From Phycisphaerales bacterium (GTDB taxonomy: Bacteria > Planctomycetota > UBA1135 > UBA2386), in contig JADCJE010000133.1 in NCBI GenBank assembly GCA_020247305.1, positions 1-55,791 of the forward strand: 55,791 nt of DNA, read 5' to 3'. Of this stretch, positions 28,258 to 37,990 are shown one piece after another. How positions within the stretch are numbered: position 1 is the first letter of the stretch; each line of letters opens with the position of its first letter. Position numbers and translations under genes: made by a program. The notes below the pieces were generated by a model. It ran no database searches. It was not told the DNA's origin and was given only the letters and a program-made list of their open reading frames with translations.

Positions 28258-29666
28258 TCCGCGCTCCGCTCGCCGTCGCCGCCGCGCTCGCGGCGGCATC
28301 CCTCGCCGCGCAGCAACCCGCCGCCGCGGCCGCCGCCAACGCGCCCAAGTCCGCCGCCGGCGCGCCGAACCTGCCGGACAAGCCGTTCGAGACGTGGCGG
28401 CCGCGCCGGCCGAAGGACGAGAAGGACTACAAGGTGGCGAAGTGGGGCCCGCGCGGCCTGCCGAGCCCCGGCTACGCCTTCCGCGCCGCCAAGGTGCTGC
28501 CGGTCACGGCCGCGCCGATCCTGGACGGCGTCGTGCTGACCAAGGACGGCCTGATCGAGGCCGTCGGCGCGGCGAAGGACGTCGTCATCCCCGCCGGCTA
28601 CGAAGTCGTCGACTGCGGCGACGCGGTGATCGTGCCGGGCCTGGTCGAGATGCACTGCCACATCGCGTCGGAGAGCTTCGACCTCAACGACACGGTGCAT
28701 CCCACCAACCCCGAGTTCCGCACGCTCGACCTGATCAGCATGGAGCACGACCAGATCCGCGCCGCGCGTGCGGGCGGGATCAGCACCGCGCTGTACATCC
28801 CGGGCTCGGGCTCGAACATGGGCGGCTTCGGCACGCTGACCAAGACGTGGGCCCGGTCGCCGGAGGAGGCGCTGGTGCGCTTCCCGGGCAGCCTCAAGAT
28901 CGCGCAGGCCGGCAACCCCGAGCGCGGCAGCGGCGACCTCGGCACCGACATGATGGGCATGAGCGAGGGCATCCGCATGACCCTGCTCGACGGCAAGCGC
29001 TACTGGGAGGCGATGCTGCTGCACGAACAGGGCAAGGGCAGCAAGCCGGCGTTCGATCCGACGCTGGAGCTGATCAGCGGCCTGTTCCGCCACGAGTACC
29101 TCGTGTCGGTGCACACGCAGATCTACCAGGTCGTGCTGCAGACGCTGCAGATGCTGCGCCAGGAGATGGGCCTGTGGACCGTCGTCGTGCACGGCGAGTT
29201 CGACGCCTACCGGCTGTCGGGCAACGCCTACGACACGGGCATGGCCGTCGCCGCCGGCCCGCGCAACTACCACTTCGACCGCGCGACGTCGCAGTTCCTC
29301 GGCCTGATGCAGACGTGGCACGACGGCGGCAAGTACTACAGCTGGCGCGATCCGGTCGCCGGCCTCGGCCGCGACGGCATCGGCGTCAACACCGACTCGC
29401 CGGTCGTGCCGCAAGAGCAGCTGACGGTGCAGGCCGCGATCGGCGTGCGCCTGGGCCTGCCGCACGAGGTCGCGCTGCGCGCGCTGACGATCAACAACGC
29501 GCGCTTCGCCGGCATCGACCACCGCGTCGGCTCGCTGGAGCGCGGCAAGGACGCCGACCTCGGCATCTGGAGCGGCGACCCGATCGATCCGCGCAGCCAC
29601 GTGCACGTCATGGTCGTCAGCGGCCAGATCTGCTACCGCCGCGATCCGTCGCGGCCCGTCTGGTGA
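28254..29666 (+). CDS. Exported amidohydrolase 6, metal site intact
   Basis: 470 aa; GTG start overlapping the previous stop (GTGA), with GGAGG seven bases upstream. Signal peptide ends SLAA-QQ. The full ligand set of the superfamily is present: VPGLVEMHCHIASES (H-x-H), a Lys in GTLTK, His in LVSVHTQI, His in VVVHGEFDAY and Asp in GVNTDSPVVP. GSLERGKDADLGIWSGDPIDP closes the barrel. It pairs closely with the next gene, sharing the NPERGSGDLG block and the PGSGSN motif. Probable exported metal-dependent hydrolase acting on a C-N or C-O ring or amide; substrate unknown. Confidence 0.9.
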   Translation: MIRAPLAVAAALAAASLAAQQPAAAAAANAPKSAAGAPNLPDKPFETWRPRRPKDEKDYKVAKWGPRGLPSPGYAFRAAKVLPVTAAPILDGVVLTKDGLIEAVGAAKDVVIPAGYEVVDCGDAVIVPGLVEMHCHIASESFDLNDTVHPTNPEFRTLDLISMEHDQIRAARAGGISTALYIPGSGSNMGGFGTLTKTWARSPEEALVRFPGSLKIAQAGNPERGSGDLGTDMMGMSEGIRMTLLDGKRYWEAMLLHEQGKGSKPAFDPTLELISGLFRHEYLVSVHTQIYQVVLQTLQMLRQEMGLWTVVVHGEFDAYRLSGNAYDTGMAVAAGPRNYHFDRATSQFLGLMQTWHDGGKYYSWRDPVAGLGRDGIGVNTDSPVVPQEQLTVQAAIGVRLGLPHEVALRALTINNARFAGIDHRVGSLERGKDADLGIWSGDPIDPRSHVHVMVVSGQICYRRDPSRPVW

Positions 29667-29699
29667 CCCGCCCGGCGACCTGAACCCGCCGCCCACGCC

Positions 29700-30911
29700 G
29701 TGACCTCCCCCGCCGCCATCGCCTGCGCGTTGCTCGCGTCCGCCGCCGCTTCGGCGCAGGCGACCGTGCACTTCGCCGCGCGCATCCTGCCGGTCGACGC
29801 GCTGCCGATCGACGGCGGCGCGCTGGTCGAGGCGGGCGGCCGCATCACGGCGATCGGTCCGCGCGCCACCACGAACGTGCCCGCCGGTGCGCGCGTCGTC
29901 GACCACGGCGACGCATGGCTGTGCCCGGGCTTCGTCGACCTGCACCACCACGTCAGCGGCGGCGGCGGCAACGACATCAACGACATGACGCACCCGCTCA
30001 ACGCCGGGCTGCGCACGCTCGACGTCGTCAAGCCGAGCGAAGAGGCGATCCGGCGCACCGCCGCCGGCGGCGTCACCACGACGCTGTTCATCCCCGGCTC
30101 GGGCACCAACCTCAGCGGCTTCGGCGTGCTGCTGAAGATGCGCTGGGGCGGCTCGCTCGACGCGATGGTCGTGCGTCAGCCGGGCGCGATGAAGGTGGCG
30201 CAGGGCTTCAATCCCGAGCGCGGCAGCGGCGACCTCGGCGCCACGCGCATGGGCAGCCAGGAGCTGCTGACGCGGCAGCTGCAGCGCGGCCAGGAGTACG
30301 AGGCGGCGTGGCGCGCGCACCGCGAGGGCAAGGGCCCGCAACCGAAGTTCGAGCCGGAGCTGGAGCAGCTGCGGCAGGTGTTCGCCAAGGAAGTGCCGGT
30401 GCTGATCCACACCGCCGGCCTGCGCGACTGCATCGCCACCGCGCGCATGTTCCAGGACGTGTTCCCGGTGCAGATGGTGCTGTCGCACGGCTGCTTCGAC
30501 GGCTGGCTCGCCGCCGACGCGCTCGCGCGCCGCAAGACTCCGCTGAACCTCGGGCCGCGCATGTACCAGTTCGACCCGTACGGCCGCATGCAGGGCATGT
30601 GCCAGGCCTACTGGGACGCCGGCTGCACCGACATGAGCATCAACACCGACGCGCCGGTCGTCGCCGCCGAGGAGTTCCAGCTCCAGGGCGCGGTGGCGGC
30701 GCGGCTCGGGCTGCCGTGGCAGGCCGCCCTGCAGGCGCTGACCCTCGCGCCAGCGCGCCAGATCGGCGTCGCCGACCGCGTCGGCTCGCTGACGGTCGGC
30801 AAGGACGCCGACTTCCAGGTGGTCGACGGCGACCCGCTCGACCCGCGCCATGCGCCGCGCGCGGTCTACATCGAAGGAACCTTGGTCCACCGACTCGGAG
30901 ACGTGCGATGA
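29700..30911 (+). CDS. Exported amidohydrolase 7, metal site intact
   Basis: 403 aa, GTG start, 33 bases after the previous gene (the largest gap in the operon). Signal peptide ends AAASA-Q. Ligands present: CPGFVDLHHHVSGGGGND, Lys in GVLLKM, His in VLIHTAG, His in VLSHGCFDGW and Asp in INTDAPVVA. It shares FNPERGSGDLG and PGSGTNLSGFG with gene 6, so the two are recent paralogues or halves of one activity. C-terminal signature GSLTVGKDADFQVVDGDPLDP. Predicted exported metal-dependent hydrolase. Confidence 0.9.
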   Translation: MTSPAAIACALLASAAASAQATVHFAARILPVDALPIDGGALVEAGGRITAIGPRATTNVPAGARVVDHGDAWLCPGFVDLHHHVSGGGGNDINDMTHPLNAGLRTLDVVKPSEEAIRRTAAGGVTTTLFIPGSGTNLSGFGVLLKMRWGGSLDAMVVRQPGAMKVAQGFNPERGSGDLGATRMGSQELLTRQLQRGQEYEAAWRAHREGKGPQPKFEPELEQLRQVFAKEVPVLIHTAGLRDCIATARMFQDVFPVQMVLSHGCFDGWLAADALARRKTPLNLGPRMYQFDPYGRMQGMCQAYWDAGCTDMSINTDAPVVAAEEFQLQGAVAARLGLPWQAALQALTLAPARQIGVADRVGSLTVGKDADFQVVDGDPLDPRHAPRAVYIEGTLVHRLGDVR

Positions 30912-32401
30912 CCCCAGTACGAACCGCCCTCTCGGCCCTGTTGGCGCTCGCCGCCGCGACCGTTTGCCGCGCACAGGACGCCCGGCCGATCGCGTTCACC
31001 AACGCGCGGCTGCTGCCGATCTCCGGTCCGGCGATCGAGCGCGGCACGCTCGTCGTGCGCAACGGCAAGATCGAAGCCGTCGGCGCCGACGCGACCGTGC
31101 CGCCGGGCGCGCGCGTGATCGACTGCGCCGGCAAGACGCTGATGCCCGGCCTCGTCAGCGCGTGGTCGCGCGCCGGGCTCGGCGGGCAAGCGCAGCCGCG
31201 CGGCGAGATGCCGGCCGGCGGTCGGCGCGGTGGCCGCGGCGGCATGGACTTCCCGATGCCGAGCGGCGGCGGCGGCACGCAGAACAAGCCGGCGACGAAG
31301 GTCGTCGACGGCCTCTACGGCAAGCAGCCGGTGTTCGCCGAGTTGCTGCGCGCCGGCGTGACGACGGTGGCGCTCAACCCCAACGGCGGCGGCTTCCCCG
31401 GCCTCGGCGCGGTGCTGCGGCCGGACGGCAAGACCGTCGAGCAGCTCACCGTCGACGACGACGCGTTCGTGCAGGTCGGCATGGTGCGCGACGGCGGCAC
31501 CAAGAAGCTGCTGAAGGATCAGTTCGAGAAGGCGCAGAAGGTCGTCGACGAGCGCAAGAAGCCGCCGGCGCCGCCGACGCCGCCGCAGCAGCCGCAGCAG
31601 CCACCGGCGGACGCGAAGCCCGGCGAGGCCAAGGCGGAACCGCCGAAGGGCAGCGAGCCGCCGAAGCCGGGGCCGAACCCGACGCCGACGCCGAGCCCCA
31701 CGCCGACGCCGAACCCGACGCCGACGCCCACCCCGCCGCCGACGCCGAACCCGACGCCTGCCCCAGCACCGCAGGGCCAGCAAGGCCAGCCCGCGCCGCA
31801 GCAACCGCCGCAGCAGGCCCCCAAGGCGCCGCCCAAGGACCCCAACCTCGAAGTGCTCGCCGACCTGCTCGAAGGCAAGCGCCGCGCGATCGTGCAGATC
31901 GACTCGGCTGCCGACCTGCTGCACTGGCAGGACGCCGTCGGCGACAAGCTGTCGTTCCCGCGCGCGGTCGCCGTGCCGCGCCACGATCCGATGTCGGGCA
32001 CGCTCGACGTCGTGCTGGAGCAGGTGAAGGCGTGGCAGTGCCCGGTGCTGCTGCCGCCGGATCTGACGACGCTGCCGCGCACGCGCTACCTCGTGCACCC
32101 GGCGCTGCAGTTCCACGACGCCGGCGTCGAGGTCGCCTTCGCCGTCGGCGAGAGCGGCCCGGCCGTGCGGCAGTTGTTCTTCCGCCTGATGGAACTCTGC
32201 CGCTACGGCCTGCCACAGGACGTCGCGCTGAAGGCGGTGACGCTGCTGCCGGCGAAGATCCTCGGCGTCGACAAGACGACGGGCTCGCTCGAAGTCGGCA
32301 AGCACGCCGACCTGCTGGTGTTCACCGCCGATCCGCTGTCGCCCGCCGCCGAACTGGACGCCGTGTGGCTGCGCGGCGTCGAAACCAAGAAGGAGCCGTG
32401 A
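30908..32401 (+). CDS. Exported amidohydrolase-like pseudoenzyme 8 with Pro-Thr linker
   Basis: 497 aa; ATGA overlap. Signal peptide ends TVCRA-Q. Sandwich: ARLLPISGPAIERGTLVVRNGKIEAVG; metal strand LMPGLVSAWSRAGLGG without His. A Gly/Arg-rich stretch follows (GGRRGGRGG). Residues about 215-310 are an extreme low-complexity linker of alternating Pro-Thr (NPTPTPSPTPTP) and Gln/Pro. The C-terminal half returns to the fold (TLLPAKILGVDKTTGSLEVGKHADLLVFTADPLSP). The Pro-Thr stretch is a typical extracellular, possibly glycosylated, spacer. Confidence 0.85.
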   Translation: MTPVRTALSALLALAAATVCRAQDARPIAFTNARLLPISGPAIERGTLVVRNGKIEAVGADATVPPGARVIDCAGKTLMPGLVSAWSRAGLGGQAQPRGEMPAGGRRGGRGGMDFPMPSGGGGTQNKPATKVVDGLYGKQPVFAELLRAGVTTVALNPNGGGFPGLGAVLRPDGKTVEQLTVDDDAFVQVGMVRDGGTKKLLKDQFEKAQKVVDERKKPPAPPTPPQQPQQPPADAKPGEAKAEPPKGSEPPKPGPNPTPTPSPTPTPNPTPTPTPPPTPNPTPAPAPQGQQGQPAPQQPPQQAPKAPPKDPNLEVLADLLEGKRRAIVQIDSAADLLHWQDAVGDKLSFPRAVAVPRHDPMSGTLDVVLEQVKAWQCPVLLPPDLTTLPRTRYLVHPALQFHDAGVEVAFAVGESGPAVRQLFFRLMELCRYGLPQDVALKAVTLLPAKILGVDKTTGSLEVGKHADLLVFTADPLSPAAELDAVWLRGVETKKEP

Positions 32402-32403
32402 CC

Positions 32404-33819
32404 ATGGCCACGACGACCAACCGCCTCCACCGCACCATGCGTCCGCACGTTCTCATCGCCGGCGCGCTCGCGCTGCTCTCCGCGTTCGAACTGCCCGCGC
32501 AGGGCCGCGGCCGCCGCGGCCAGCGCCCCGACGGCGCGCCACAGCCGGCGACCGCGCCCAGCGAAGCGGCGCCCGCCGCCAAGCCCGAAGCCAAACCCAA
32601 GAAGTACACCGCCATCGTCGGCGGCGACGTCTACCTCGGCACCGGCCAGCGCCTGAGCGGCGCCACGGTGCTGATCGCGGACGACAAGATCGAGGCCGTG
32701 GGCCACAACCTGACGCTGCCCGAGGGCACGACGGTGATCGACGCCAAGGGCAAGTGCGTCAGCCCGGGCTTCGTCTGCGTGCAGGGCAACGGCATGGGCG
32801 CTGGCCGCGGCGCGCCCTACGTCGACACGGTCAATCCGTTCGACCCCGAGATCAAGCAGGCGCTCGCCGCCGGCGTCACCGCGTTCCTGTCGGGCTCGGC
32901 CAACGGCCAGGGCCTGCCCGGCGGCAGCAACGCCGTGATCAAGCTCGCGTACGGCGACGTGCGCGGCATGGTGCTCAAGGAAGACACCGTCGTCGGCATG
33001 AACGCGGTGATGAGCCTCGCCGAGCGCGACCGCTTCGAGGACACGGTCAAGAAGTGCCGCGAGTACCTGCAGGCGGTCACCGAGTTCCCGGCGAAGAAGG
33101 CCGCCGACCCGCAGGCCAAGGAGCCGCAGCCGCCGCAGGGCGCCGAGAAACTGCTCGCCGTGCTGAAGGGCGACGCGATGCTGTGGCTCAGCGTCGGCGG
33201 CGTCAGCATGAACCCGTTCGGCGGCATGGTCCGCCGCGGCAACGCCAAGAGCAGCGACGTCGACGGCATCCGGCAGGCGATGGCGATCGCCAAGATGCTT
33301 GGCCGCGGCGTCGTGCTGCAGAAGCCGATGAGCGCGTGGCTGGTGCCGGACGAGATCGCCGCGACCGGCTCGATGGTGTTCCTCAGCCCGCGCGACCGCA
33401 TCCCGGCCGACCCGACCGACCCCGACACCACCGGCAGCAACCTCGCCGCCAGCGCCCTGCTGGCCAAGGCCGGCGTGCCGGTCGCGGTGACCTGCCCGGT
33501 TGGCATGTTCGGCGGCGCCGGCGTCGGCACCGGCGGCATCATGGGCCAGGACCTCAACACCCCGCACCTCGACGCGGCATTCGCCGTCCGCGGCGGGCTC
33601 GACAACCGCAAGGCGCTGCGGACCCTGACCCTGGACGCGGCGAAGATCCTCGGCGTCGAGCGCCGCATCGGCTCGCTGGAAGCCGGCAAGGACGCGGATG
33701 TCTTGATTCTCCAGGGGGATCCGCTGCACTATGCGACCTTCGTGACGACGGCCCTCGTGAACGGCAAGGTCGTCTACGAGATGGCCAAAGAGCCCCTCTA
33801 CAAGCACCTCGCGCGGTGA
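32404..33819 (+). CDS. Exported amidohydrolase-like pseudoenzyme 9
   Basis: 471 aa, two bases after the previous stop; last gene of the operon. Signal peptide ends FELPA-Q, then a basic Arg/Gly/Pro linker. Sandwich: GGDVYLGTGQRLSGATVLIADDKIEAVG; metal strand VSPGFVCVQGNGMGAG without His. A long helical insert follows (RFEDTVKKCREYLQAV). The last ligand site is VAVTCPVGMFGG. Closes with ILGVERRIGSLEAGKDADVLILQGDPL. No terminator was recognised in the 77 bases before the next gene. Confidence 0.85.
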   Translation: MATTTNRLHRTMRPHVLIAGALALLSAFELPAQGRGRRGQRPDGAPQPATAPSEAAPAAKPEAKPKKYTAIVGGDVYLGTGQRLSGATVLIADDKIEAVGHNLTLPEGTTVIDAKGKCVSPGFVCVQGNGMGAGRGAPYVDTVNPFDPEIKQALAAGVTAFLSGSANGQGLPGGSNAVIKLAYGDVRGMVLKEDTVVGMNAVMSLAERDRFEDTVKKCREYLQAVTEFPAKKAADPQAKEPQPPQGAEKLLAVLKGDAMLWLSVGGVSMNPFGGMVRRGNAKSSDVDGIRQAMAIAKMLGRGVVLQKPMSAWLVPDEIAATGSMVFLSPRDRIPADPTDPDTTGSNLAASALLAKAGVPVAVTCPVGMFGGAGVGTGGIMGQDLNTPHLDAAFAVRGGLDNRKALRTLTLDAAKILGVERRIGSLEAGKDADVLILQGDPLHYATFVTTALVNGKVVYEMAKEPLYKHLAR

Positions 33820-33896
33820 ACGGGACTTGGCGGCGGCGGGGCAAAGGCCTGCGCCCGCGCTAGGCACGGACTGCACCGCAAACGGATTGGCAACGC

Positions 33897-34310
33897 ATGA
33901 GCGTCGAAAGCCTGAAAGAACTGGACGACTTCTTCCGCAGCATGCGGCAGTCGTTCAACAGCCGCGACCTCAAGACCTTCCGCTCGCACTTCTGGACCGA
34001 CAAGCGTTTCCAAAACCTTGACGCATCCGGCCGTCGCGACCGGGGTTGGGGTGAATTCGAGGAAGTGCTCGACCAGGAGTTCCGCTACCTGGAAACGGTC
34101 AAGCTGGAGCTCAAGGACCTCGACTTCCAGGTCTTCGACGACCAGTTTGCAACCGTCGTCGGCGGCTGGAAGCTGTCCCAGGTCGACCCCGACGGCCGCA
34201 ACCACGACCAGACCGGCCGCTGCATGTTCGCGCTGTGCCGGCTGAGCGACAACTGGAAGATCGTGGCGCAGCACTTCTCGCATCACTCCGAAGAAGGCGC
34301 GGCGACGTAG
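33897..34310 (+). CDS. NTF2/SnoaL-like domain protein
   Basis: 137 aa, no signal peptide. The N-terminal helix ([23 protein letters not shown]) followed by [11 protein letters not shown] and a beta-sheet ending [12 protein letters not shown] is the layout of DUF4440/SnoaL-like cone folds. Members range from ketosteroid isomerases to ligand-binding and assembly proteins; no catalytic residues are evident. It is 77 bases downstream of the amidohydrolase operon on the same strand, and co-transcription cannot be excluded, though it is cytoplasmic. Confidence 0.7.
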   Translation: MSVESLKELDDFFRSMRQSFNSRDLKTFRSHFWTDKRFQNLDASGRRDRGWGEFEEVLDQEFRYLETVKLELKDLDFQVFDDQFATVVGGWKLSQVDPDGRNHDQTGRCMFALCRLSDNWKIVAQHFSHHSEEGAAT

Positions 34311-34364
34311 CCGCTGGCGGCCCGCTGGCGGCCCGCTGGCGGCCCACTGGCGGCCCGCTCGCGG
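34311..34364. repeat. 11-bp tandem repeat, five units
   Basis: Units of CCCGCTGGCGG: the first is one base short, two are exact (34321-34342), and the fourth and fifth each have one change. It starts immediately after the stop codon of the NTF2-like gene and ends about 100 bases before icmF. Probably a slippage-prone minisatellite. Confidence 0.85.
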
Positions 34365-34465
34365 TGCCGGCCGCAGGGCCGATGCTGCGGAAAGGCGGTA
34401 GACCGACCTCGGCAGGGCGGCGCGGGGTCGGTAGAGTGTTCGCCCCTCAAGGCCCACCCGAACGC

Positions 34466-37400
34466 ATGGCCACCCCCGCGCCCACCGCATCCCATCCGGC
34501 CCCGGCAACAGCGCCGGCGGGCGCCCCGACGCCGGCGTTCCAGCCTACGCACAAGATCCGGCTGGTGACGGCGACGAGCCTGTTCGACGGCCACGACGCC
34601 TCGATCCACATCTTCCGCCGCATCGCGCAGGCGACCGGGGCGGAGGTCGTGCACCTCGGCCACAACCGCTCGGTGCGCGAGATCGTCGACGCGGCGATCC
34701 AGGAGGACGCCCAGGGCATCGCGGTGACGTCCTACCAGGGCGGCCACAACGAGTTCTTCCGCTACATGCACGACATGCTGCGGGAGCGTGGCGCTGGCCA
34801 CGTGCGCATCTTCGGCGGCGGCGGCGGCGTGATCCTGCCCGAAGAGATCGCCGCGCTGCAGGCCTACGGCATCGCCCGCGTCTACTCGCCCGACGACGGC
34901 CGCGCGCTCGGCCTGCAGGGCATGATCGACGACATGCTCGGCCGGTGCGACTTCGCCACCGTGCGCGCCGACGAAGCGCTGCCGGCGTTCACCGCCGACG
35001 ACCACCGCGCGCTCGCCAAGGCGATCACGCTGGTCGAGAACCATCCGGACAAGCACCGCGAGACGGTGCAGAAGCGCCTCGCGGCGGCCGCCTTCGTGCC
35101 GCCCGTGCTCGGCATCACCGGCACCGGCGGCGCCGGCAAGAGCTCGTTGATCGACGAGCTGCTGCGCCGCTTCCTGCTCGACTTCCCGGCGATGCGCATC
35201 GCCGTGCTGTGCGTCGATCCGACGCGCAAGAAGACCGGCGGCGCGCTGCTGGGCGACCGTATCCGCATGAACAGCGCATCCGACCCGCGCGTGTTCGTGC
35301 GCTCGATGGCCACCCGCCGCGCCAACCTCGCCCTGTCGGAGAGCGTGCGCGACGCGCTGTCGGCGCTGAAGTGCGCCGGCTTCGACCTGATCCTGCTGGA
35401 GAGCAGCGGCATCGGCCAGAGCGACACCGAGATCGTCGAGCACGCCGATGTGTCGCTGTACGTCATGACTCCCGAGTTCGGCGCGCAGAGCCAGCTCGAG
35501 AAGATCGACATGCTCGACTACGCGGACCTCGTGGCGATCAACAAGTTCGATCGCCGCGGCGCCCGCGACGCCCTGCGGGACGTCAAGAAGCAGTTCCAGC
35601 GCAACAAGAAGGCGTGGGACAAGGCGCCGGACGAGATGCCGGTGTACGGCACGATGGCGGCGACCTTCGCCGACCCGGGCGCCAACCGATTCTACAAGGC
35701 GGTGGCGAAGGCGCTCGACGGCAAGCGCCCGGGGCGCTTCACGAGCGCGCTGCCGCTCGCCGAAGGCGAGCCCGAGACCGCGCACGTGATCCCCGGCGAG
35801 CGCGTGCGCTACCTCGCCGAAATCGTCGAGCACAACCGCCGCTACAACCGCTGGTCGCAGGAGCAGGCCGACCTCGCCGAGCGCGCCTACGCGCTGCGCA
35901 CGGCCGCCGACGCGCTGCCGGCGACGGCGGCTGCCGCCAAGGCGACGCTGCTCGAGGAAGGCGCCAAGGCTGCGGCGGCGCTGGCCCCCGAGAGCCGCGA
36001 CCTGCTCGCCGGCTTCGCCGAGCTGACGCGCAGCTACCAGGGCGAGCACTACGTCTTCAAGGTGCGCGAACGCGAGGTCCGCGTGCAGAACCACGTCACC
36101 TCGCTGTCCGGCCTGCAGATCCCCAAGGTCGCGCTGCCGCGCTTCCGCGGCGACGGCGATCGCCTGCGCTGGCTGCTGCAGGAGAACGTGCCCGGTCGCT
36201 TCCCGTTCGCGGCCGGCGTCTACCCGTTCAAGCGCACCGCCGAGGACCCGACCCGCATGTTCGCCGGCGAGGGCGGCCCGGAGCGCACCAACAGACGCTT
36301 CCACTACCTGTCGGCCGGCCAGCCGTACAAACGGCTGTCGACCGCGTTCGACAGCGTGACGCTGTACGGCGAGGACCCGGCGCAGCGTCCGGACATCCTC
36401 GGCAAGGTCGGCAACGCCGGCGTGTCGATCTGCACGCTCGACGACGCCAAGCGCCTGTACTCGGGCTTCGACCTGTGCGACCCGGTCACGTCGGTGTCGA
36501 TGACCATCAACGGCCCCGCGCCGATGCTGCTCGCGTTCTTCCTGAACGCCGCGGTCGATCAGCAGTGCGAACGCTGGCTGCAGCAGAACGGCAAGCTCGC
36601 CGAGGCCGAGGCGACGATCGCCGCGCGGTGGCAGCAGAAGGGCCTGCCGCGGCCGCGCTACCGCGGCGAGCTGCCGTCCGGCCACGACGGCCTCGGCACG
36701 CTGCTGCTGGGCGCGACCGGCGACCAGGTGGTGCCGAAGGACGTCTACGAGCGCATCCGCCAGGAGACGCTGTCGGTCGTGCGCGGCACGGTACAGGCGG
36801 ACATCCTCAAGGAGGACCAGGCGCAGAACACGTGCATCTTCAGCACCGAGTTCGCCCTGCGCATGATGGGCGACGTGCAGGAGTTCTTCACCCGCAACAA
36901 GGTGCGGAACTTCTATTCGGTCTCGATCTCGGGCTATCACATCGCCGAGGCCGGCGCGAACCCGATCACGCAGCTCGCCTTCACGCTCTCGAACGGCTTC
37001 ACGTACGTCGAGTACTACCTGTCGCGCGGCCTGCACGTCGACGAGTTCGCGCCCAACCTGAGCTTCTTCTTCAGCAACGGCGTCGACCCCGAGTACGCGG
37101 TCATCGGCCGCGTCGCGCGCCGCATCTGGGCCAAGGCGATGAAGCATCGCTACGGCGGCAACGAGCGCAGCCAGATGCTGAAGTACCACATCCAGACGTC
37201 GGGCCGGTCGCTGCACGCGCAGGAGATCGACTTCAACGACATCCGGACGACGCTGCAGGCGCTGTACGCGATCTACGACAACTGCAACTCGCTGCACACC
37301 AACGCCTACGACGAGGCGATCACGACGCCGACCGAGGAGTCGGTGCGCCGCGCGATGGCGATCCAGCTGATCATCAACAAGGAGCTGGGCCAGGCGAAGA

Positions 37401-37882
37401 ACGAGAACCCGCTGCAGGGCTCGTTCCTGATCGAGGAGCTGACCGACCTCGTCGAGGAGGCGGTCTACGCCGAGTTCCTGCGCCTGTCCGAGCGCGGCGG
37501 CGTGCTCGGCGCCATGGAGACGATGTACCAGCGCGGCCGCATCCAGGACGAGTCGCTGCTGTACGAGAGCCGCAAGGCGACCGGCGAGCTGCCGATCGTC
37601 GGCGTCAACACGTTCCTCGGCCGCGACGGCTCGCCGATCCAGGTCGTGCGCGAGGTCATGCGCAGCACCGACGGCGAGAAGCAGGCGCAGATCGACGGGC
37701 TGGCGCAGTGGCAGACGGCCCACGCCGAGGCCAGCAAGCAGTCGCTCGCGGCGCTGCAGCACGCGGCGCTGGCCGGCGGCAACGTCTTCGCGGCGCTGAT
37801 GGACGCGGCCAAGGTCTGCTCGCTCGGCCAGATGTCGGCGGCGCTGTACCAGGTCGGCGGCCAGTACCGGCGCAACATGTGA
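34466..37882 (+). CDS. icmF: Fused isobutyryl-CoA mutase IcmF
   Basis: 1138 aa adenosylcobalamin-dependent carbon-skeleton mutase interconverting isobutyryl-CoA and n-butyryl-CoA. Domain order is that of IcmF: a B12-binding domain with the base-off motif D41-x-H43 (SLFDGHDAS); a MeaB-like G-protein chaperone with P-loop [10 protein letters not shown] near residue 220 and NKFD; and the substrate-binding mutase domain from about 580, with [20 protein letters not shown] and catalytic His825 in [16 protein letters not shown] in that block is the isobutyryl-type form. Methylmalonyl-CoA mutases carry a different motif there. A GC hairpin follows the stop. Cytoplasmic; fits valine or branched-chain acid metabolism. 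Confidence 0.95.
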   Translation: MATPAPTASHPAPATAPAGAPTPAFQPTHKIRLVTATSLFDGHDASIHIFRRIAQATGAEVVHLGHNRSVREIVDAAIQEDAQGIAVTSYQGGHNEFFRYMHDMLRERGAGHVRIFGGGGGVILPEEIAALQAYGIARVYSPDDGRALGLQGMIDDMLGRCDFATVRADEALPAFTADDHRALAKAITLVENHPDKHRETVQKRLAAAAFVPPVLGITGTGGAGKSSLIDELLRRFLLDFPAMRIAVLCVDPTRKKTGGALLGDRIRMNSASDPRVFVRSMATRRANLALSESVRDALSALKCAGFDLILLESSGIGQSDTEIVEHADVSLYVMTPEFGAQSQLEKIDMLDYADLVAINKFDRRGARDALRDVKKQFQRNKKAWDKAPDEMPVYGTMAATFADPGANRFYKAVAKALDGKRPGRFTSALPLAEGEPETAHVIPGERVRYLAEIVEHNRRYNRWSQEQADLAERAYALRTAADALPATAAAAKATLLEEGAKAAAALAPESRDLLAGFAELTRSYQGEHYVFKVREREVRVQNHVTSLSGLQIPKVALPRFRGDGDRLRWLLQENVPGRFPFAAGVYPFKRTAEDPTRMFAGEGGPERTNRRFHYLSAGQPYKRLSTAFDSVTLYGEDPAQRPDILGKVGNAGVSICTLDDAKRLYSGFDLCDPVTSVSMTINGPAPMLLAFFLNAAVDQQCERWLQQNGKLAEAEATIAARWQQKGLPRPRYRGELPSGHDGLGTLLLGATGDQVVPKDVYERIRQETLSVVRGTVQADILKEDQAQNTCIFSTEFALRMMGDVQEFFTRNKVRNFYSVSISGYHIAEAGANPITQLAFTLSNGFTYVEYYLSRGLHVDEFAPNLSFFFSNGVDPEYAVIGRVARRIWAKAMKHRYGGNERSQMLKYHIQTSGRSLHAQEIDFNDIRTTLQALYAIYDNCNSLHTNAYDEAITTPTEESVRRAMAIQLIINKELGQAKNENPLQGSFLIEELTDLVEEAVYAEFLRLSERGGVLGAMETMYQRGRIQDESLLYESRKATGELPIVGVNTFLGRDGSPIQVVREVMRSTDGEKQAQIDGLAQWQTAHAEASKQSLAALQHAALAGGNVFAALMDAAKVCSLGQMSAALYQVGGQYRRNM

Positions 37883-37885
37883 GGC

Positions 37886-37915
37886 GCGGCCGGCGCGCGC
37901 CGGCCGCCTGCTTTT
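37886..37915 (+). terminator. Probable intrinsic terminator of icmF
   Basis: A perfect 22-base palindrome (GCGGCCGGCGC and its complement, 37886-37907) starts four bases after the icmF stop and is followed by CTGCTTTT. The T-run is short but the hairpin is very stable. Just beyond it are two imperfect copies of GGCCGCCTCCTTTC. Confidence 0.6.
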
Positions 37916-37990
37916 CGGCCGCCTCCTTTCAGGCCGCCTCCTTTCCGGGCGCCTGCCGTCCGCGCGCCGCGCGCTACGACGGCTGCCCCG

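Noticed and set aside
25213..28299. Long minus-strand frame opposite the double-module operon gene
   Set aside because: Antisense shadow typical of high-GC third-position bias; no start context and no recognisable protein.
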